Shown here: piece after piece, positions 63,350-64,000 of the stretch
Layout: each line of letters begins with the position of its first letter
Numbering within the stretch: position 1 is the stretch's first letter
Assembly: GCF_003660455.1 (NCBI RefSeq)
Contig: NZ_QZVR01000016.1
Span: forward strand, 62,001-126,000
Source of the DNA: Nocardioides ferulae
GTDB taxonomy: Bacteria > Actinomycetota > Actinomycetes > Propionibacteriales > Nocardioidaceae
Length of the DNA stretch: 64,000 nt
Direction: 5' to 3'
Translations under genes and position numbers: made by a program
The notes under the pieces: generated by a model
What the model saw: only the letters and a program-made list of their open reading frames with translations
The model's database searches: none
Told to the model about the DNA's origin: nothing

Positions 63350-64000
63350 GTGGGAGAGACACAGACGTACGACGCCGCCGACGAGGAGGTGCGCCGGCTC
63401 ACCCGCCGCGGCCTGTGGCTGGCCCGGTTCACCGTCGGCTACAACGTCTTCGAGGGCGCGGTGGCGATCACCGCCGGGCTGATGGCCGGCCTGGTGTCGG
63501 TGGTCGGCTTCGGGGTCGACTCCGCGATCGAGTCGACGGCCGCGGTGCTGGTCGCGCTGCGACTCTCGGCGCGGCTGCGGCACGGCGCCCCGGACGAGGC
63601 GCGGGAGCGCCGCGCGCTCAAGGGCGTCGCGGTCACGTTCTTCGTCCTCGCGGCCTACGTGCTCGTCGAGGGGGTGCGCGGCCTGCTGGACGAGGAGACA
63701 CCGGACACCTCGGTCGTCGCGTTGGTGCTGCTGGCCGCATCGGTGATCGTGATGCCGTTCCTGGCGGCGGCGAAGCGGCGGGTCGGCGAGCAGCTCGGCG
63801 GCGACCCGCTGATCCTGGCCGACGCCGCCGAGACCCGGATCTGCCTGCTGCTCAGCGTCTCGACGCTGGCCGGCGTCGGCCTCTTCCAGCTCACCGGTGC
63901 CGCCTGGCTCGACCCGGTCGCGGGGTTCGTGATCGCCGCGTTCGCCGTGCACGAGGGCAGAGAGGCGTGGGAGGGCGAGCTGGTCGAGGACGACGATGAG
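63350..64000 (+). CDS. Cation transporter (CDF-like), 3' end cut by the window
   Basis: 217 codons from GTG 63350 are open to the last base, so the stop lies outside. N-terminal soluble segment, then membrane helices from 'LARFTVGYNVFEGAVAITAG' with 'VVGFGVDSAIESTAAVLVAL' (the D/E-containing second helix of cation diffusion facilitators) and 'LGGDPLILADAAETRICLLL' (the helix with A-D-A, metal-site wording of the family). The start has no clear ribosome site; GTG was chosen because the family-like N-terminus begins there. It is probably a metal-ion exporter. Confidence 0.85.
   Translation, partial: MGETQTYDAADEEVRRLTRRGLWLARFTVGYNVFEGAVAITAGLMAGLVSVVGFGVDSAIESTAAVLVALRLSARLRHGAPDEARERRALKGVAVTFFVLAAYVLVEGVRGLLDEETPDTSVVALVLLAASVIVMPFLAAAKRRVGEQLGGDPLILADAAETRICLLLSVSTLAGVGLFQLTGAAWLDPVAGFVIAAFAVHEGREAWEGELVEDDDE

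Overview
The window is about 72% G+C by eye, uses GTG and TTG starts freely, and carries a WhiB regulator, a type VII (ESX) secretion locus, KstD/KstR-type elements, actinobacterial tRNAs and a small SRP RNA. This points to a high-G+C actinobacterium. A Nocardioides-like member of the Nocardioidaceae is my best guess, by inference only. It reads as chromosome: I see no phage, IS element, integrase or CRISPR array. The right end cuts a cation transporter and the left end cuts a sigma factor.

Layout. 1-2.3 kb: end of an ECF sigma gene, then a membrane-anchored propeller-like protein and a lipoprotein, coupled by overlaps. 2.3-4.7 kb (minus): DUF4177, RidA, NUDIX, metallo-beta-lactamase-fold hydrolase. 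4.7-10 kb: histidine kinase/response regulator, then an ABC ATPase and FtsX-type permease. 9.9-12.9 kb (minus): two secreted HAF-repeat paralogues. 13-17.2 kb: YdeI-like protein, MFS exporter, and a minus-strand group of membrane protein, SDR and ECF41 sigma factor. 17.2-18.6 kb (minus): 3-oxoacid CoA-transferase subunits. 18.8-25.3 kb: two ArsA/GET3-like ATPases, WhiB, PASTA class A PBP, YqeY, metallophosphoesterase. From memory, this block and the 2.3-4.7 kb block are adjacent in mycobacteria (Rv3677c-Rv3683); here about 14 kb of other genes lies between them. tRNA-Pro follows.

25.7-32.9 kb: a Pro-rich membrane protein, then a minus-strand housekeeping series dnaX, ybaB, recR, DUF5063, lysC, asd, and the SRP RNA. 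tRNA-Ser precedes the ESX locus (33.2-43.8 kb): mycosin, EccB, EccD, two WXG100 proteins, a second EccD-like protein, and a divergent three-ATPase EccC. 43.8-47.1 kb: NTF2-like protein, an unrecognised 58-aa gene, a VapB-like protein, a LytR_C protein and a cation/H+ antiporter. 47.2-48.7 kb: a KstD-like flavoprotein behind a palindrome that matches the KstR consensus.

48.7-54.3 kb: a TPP-riboswitch-led thiamine operon (thiE, thiO, thiS, thiG, a TenI/ThiE paralogue, thiD, thiC) covering both the thiazole and pyrimidine branches. Then come a class I aminotransferase, a secreted beta-propeller protein, a MoxR/VWA pair (minus), a DUF2157 membrane protein, a beta-CASP hydrolase, a 400-bp structured non-coding stretch, DUF1918 and DUF1876 stress-type proteins, and the truncated cation transporter.

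Many genes start 6-8 bases after a TANNNT-type -10 box, which suggests widespread leaderless mRNA. The best candidates for something undescribed are the non-coding structure at 62.37-62.53 kb, the ESX locus with two EccD-like proteins, the KstR-type operator at 47.15 kb and the (GGGGC)4 run at 54.33 kb.
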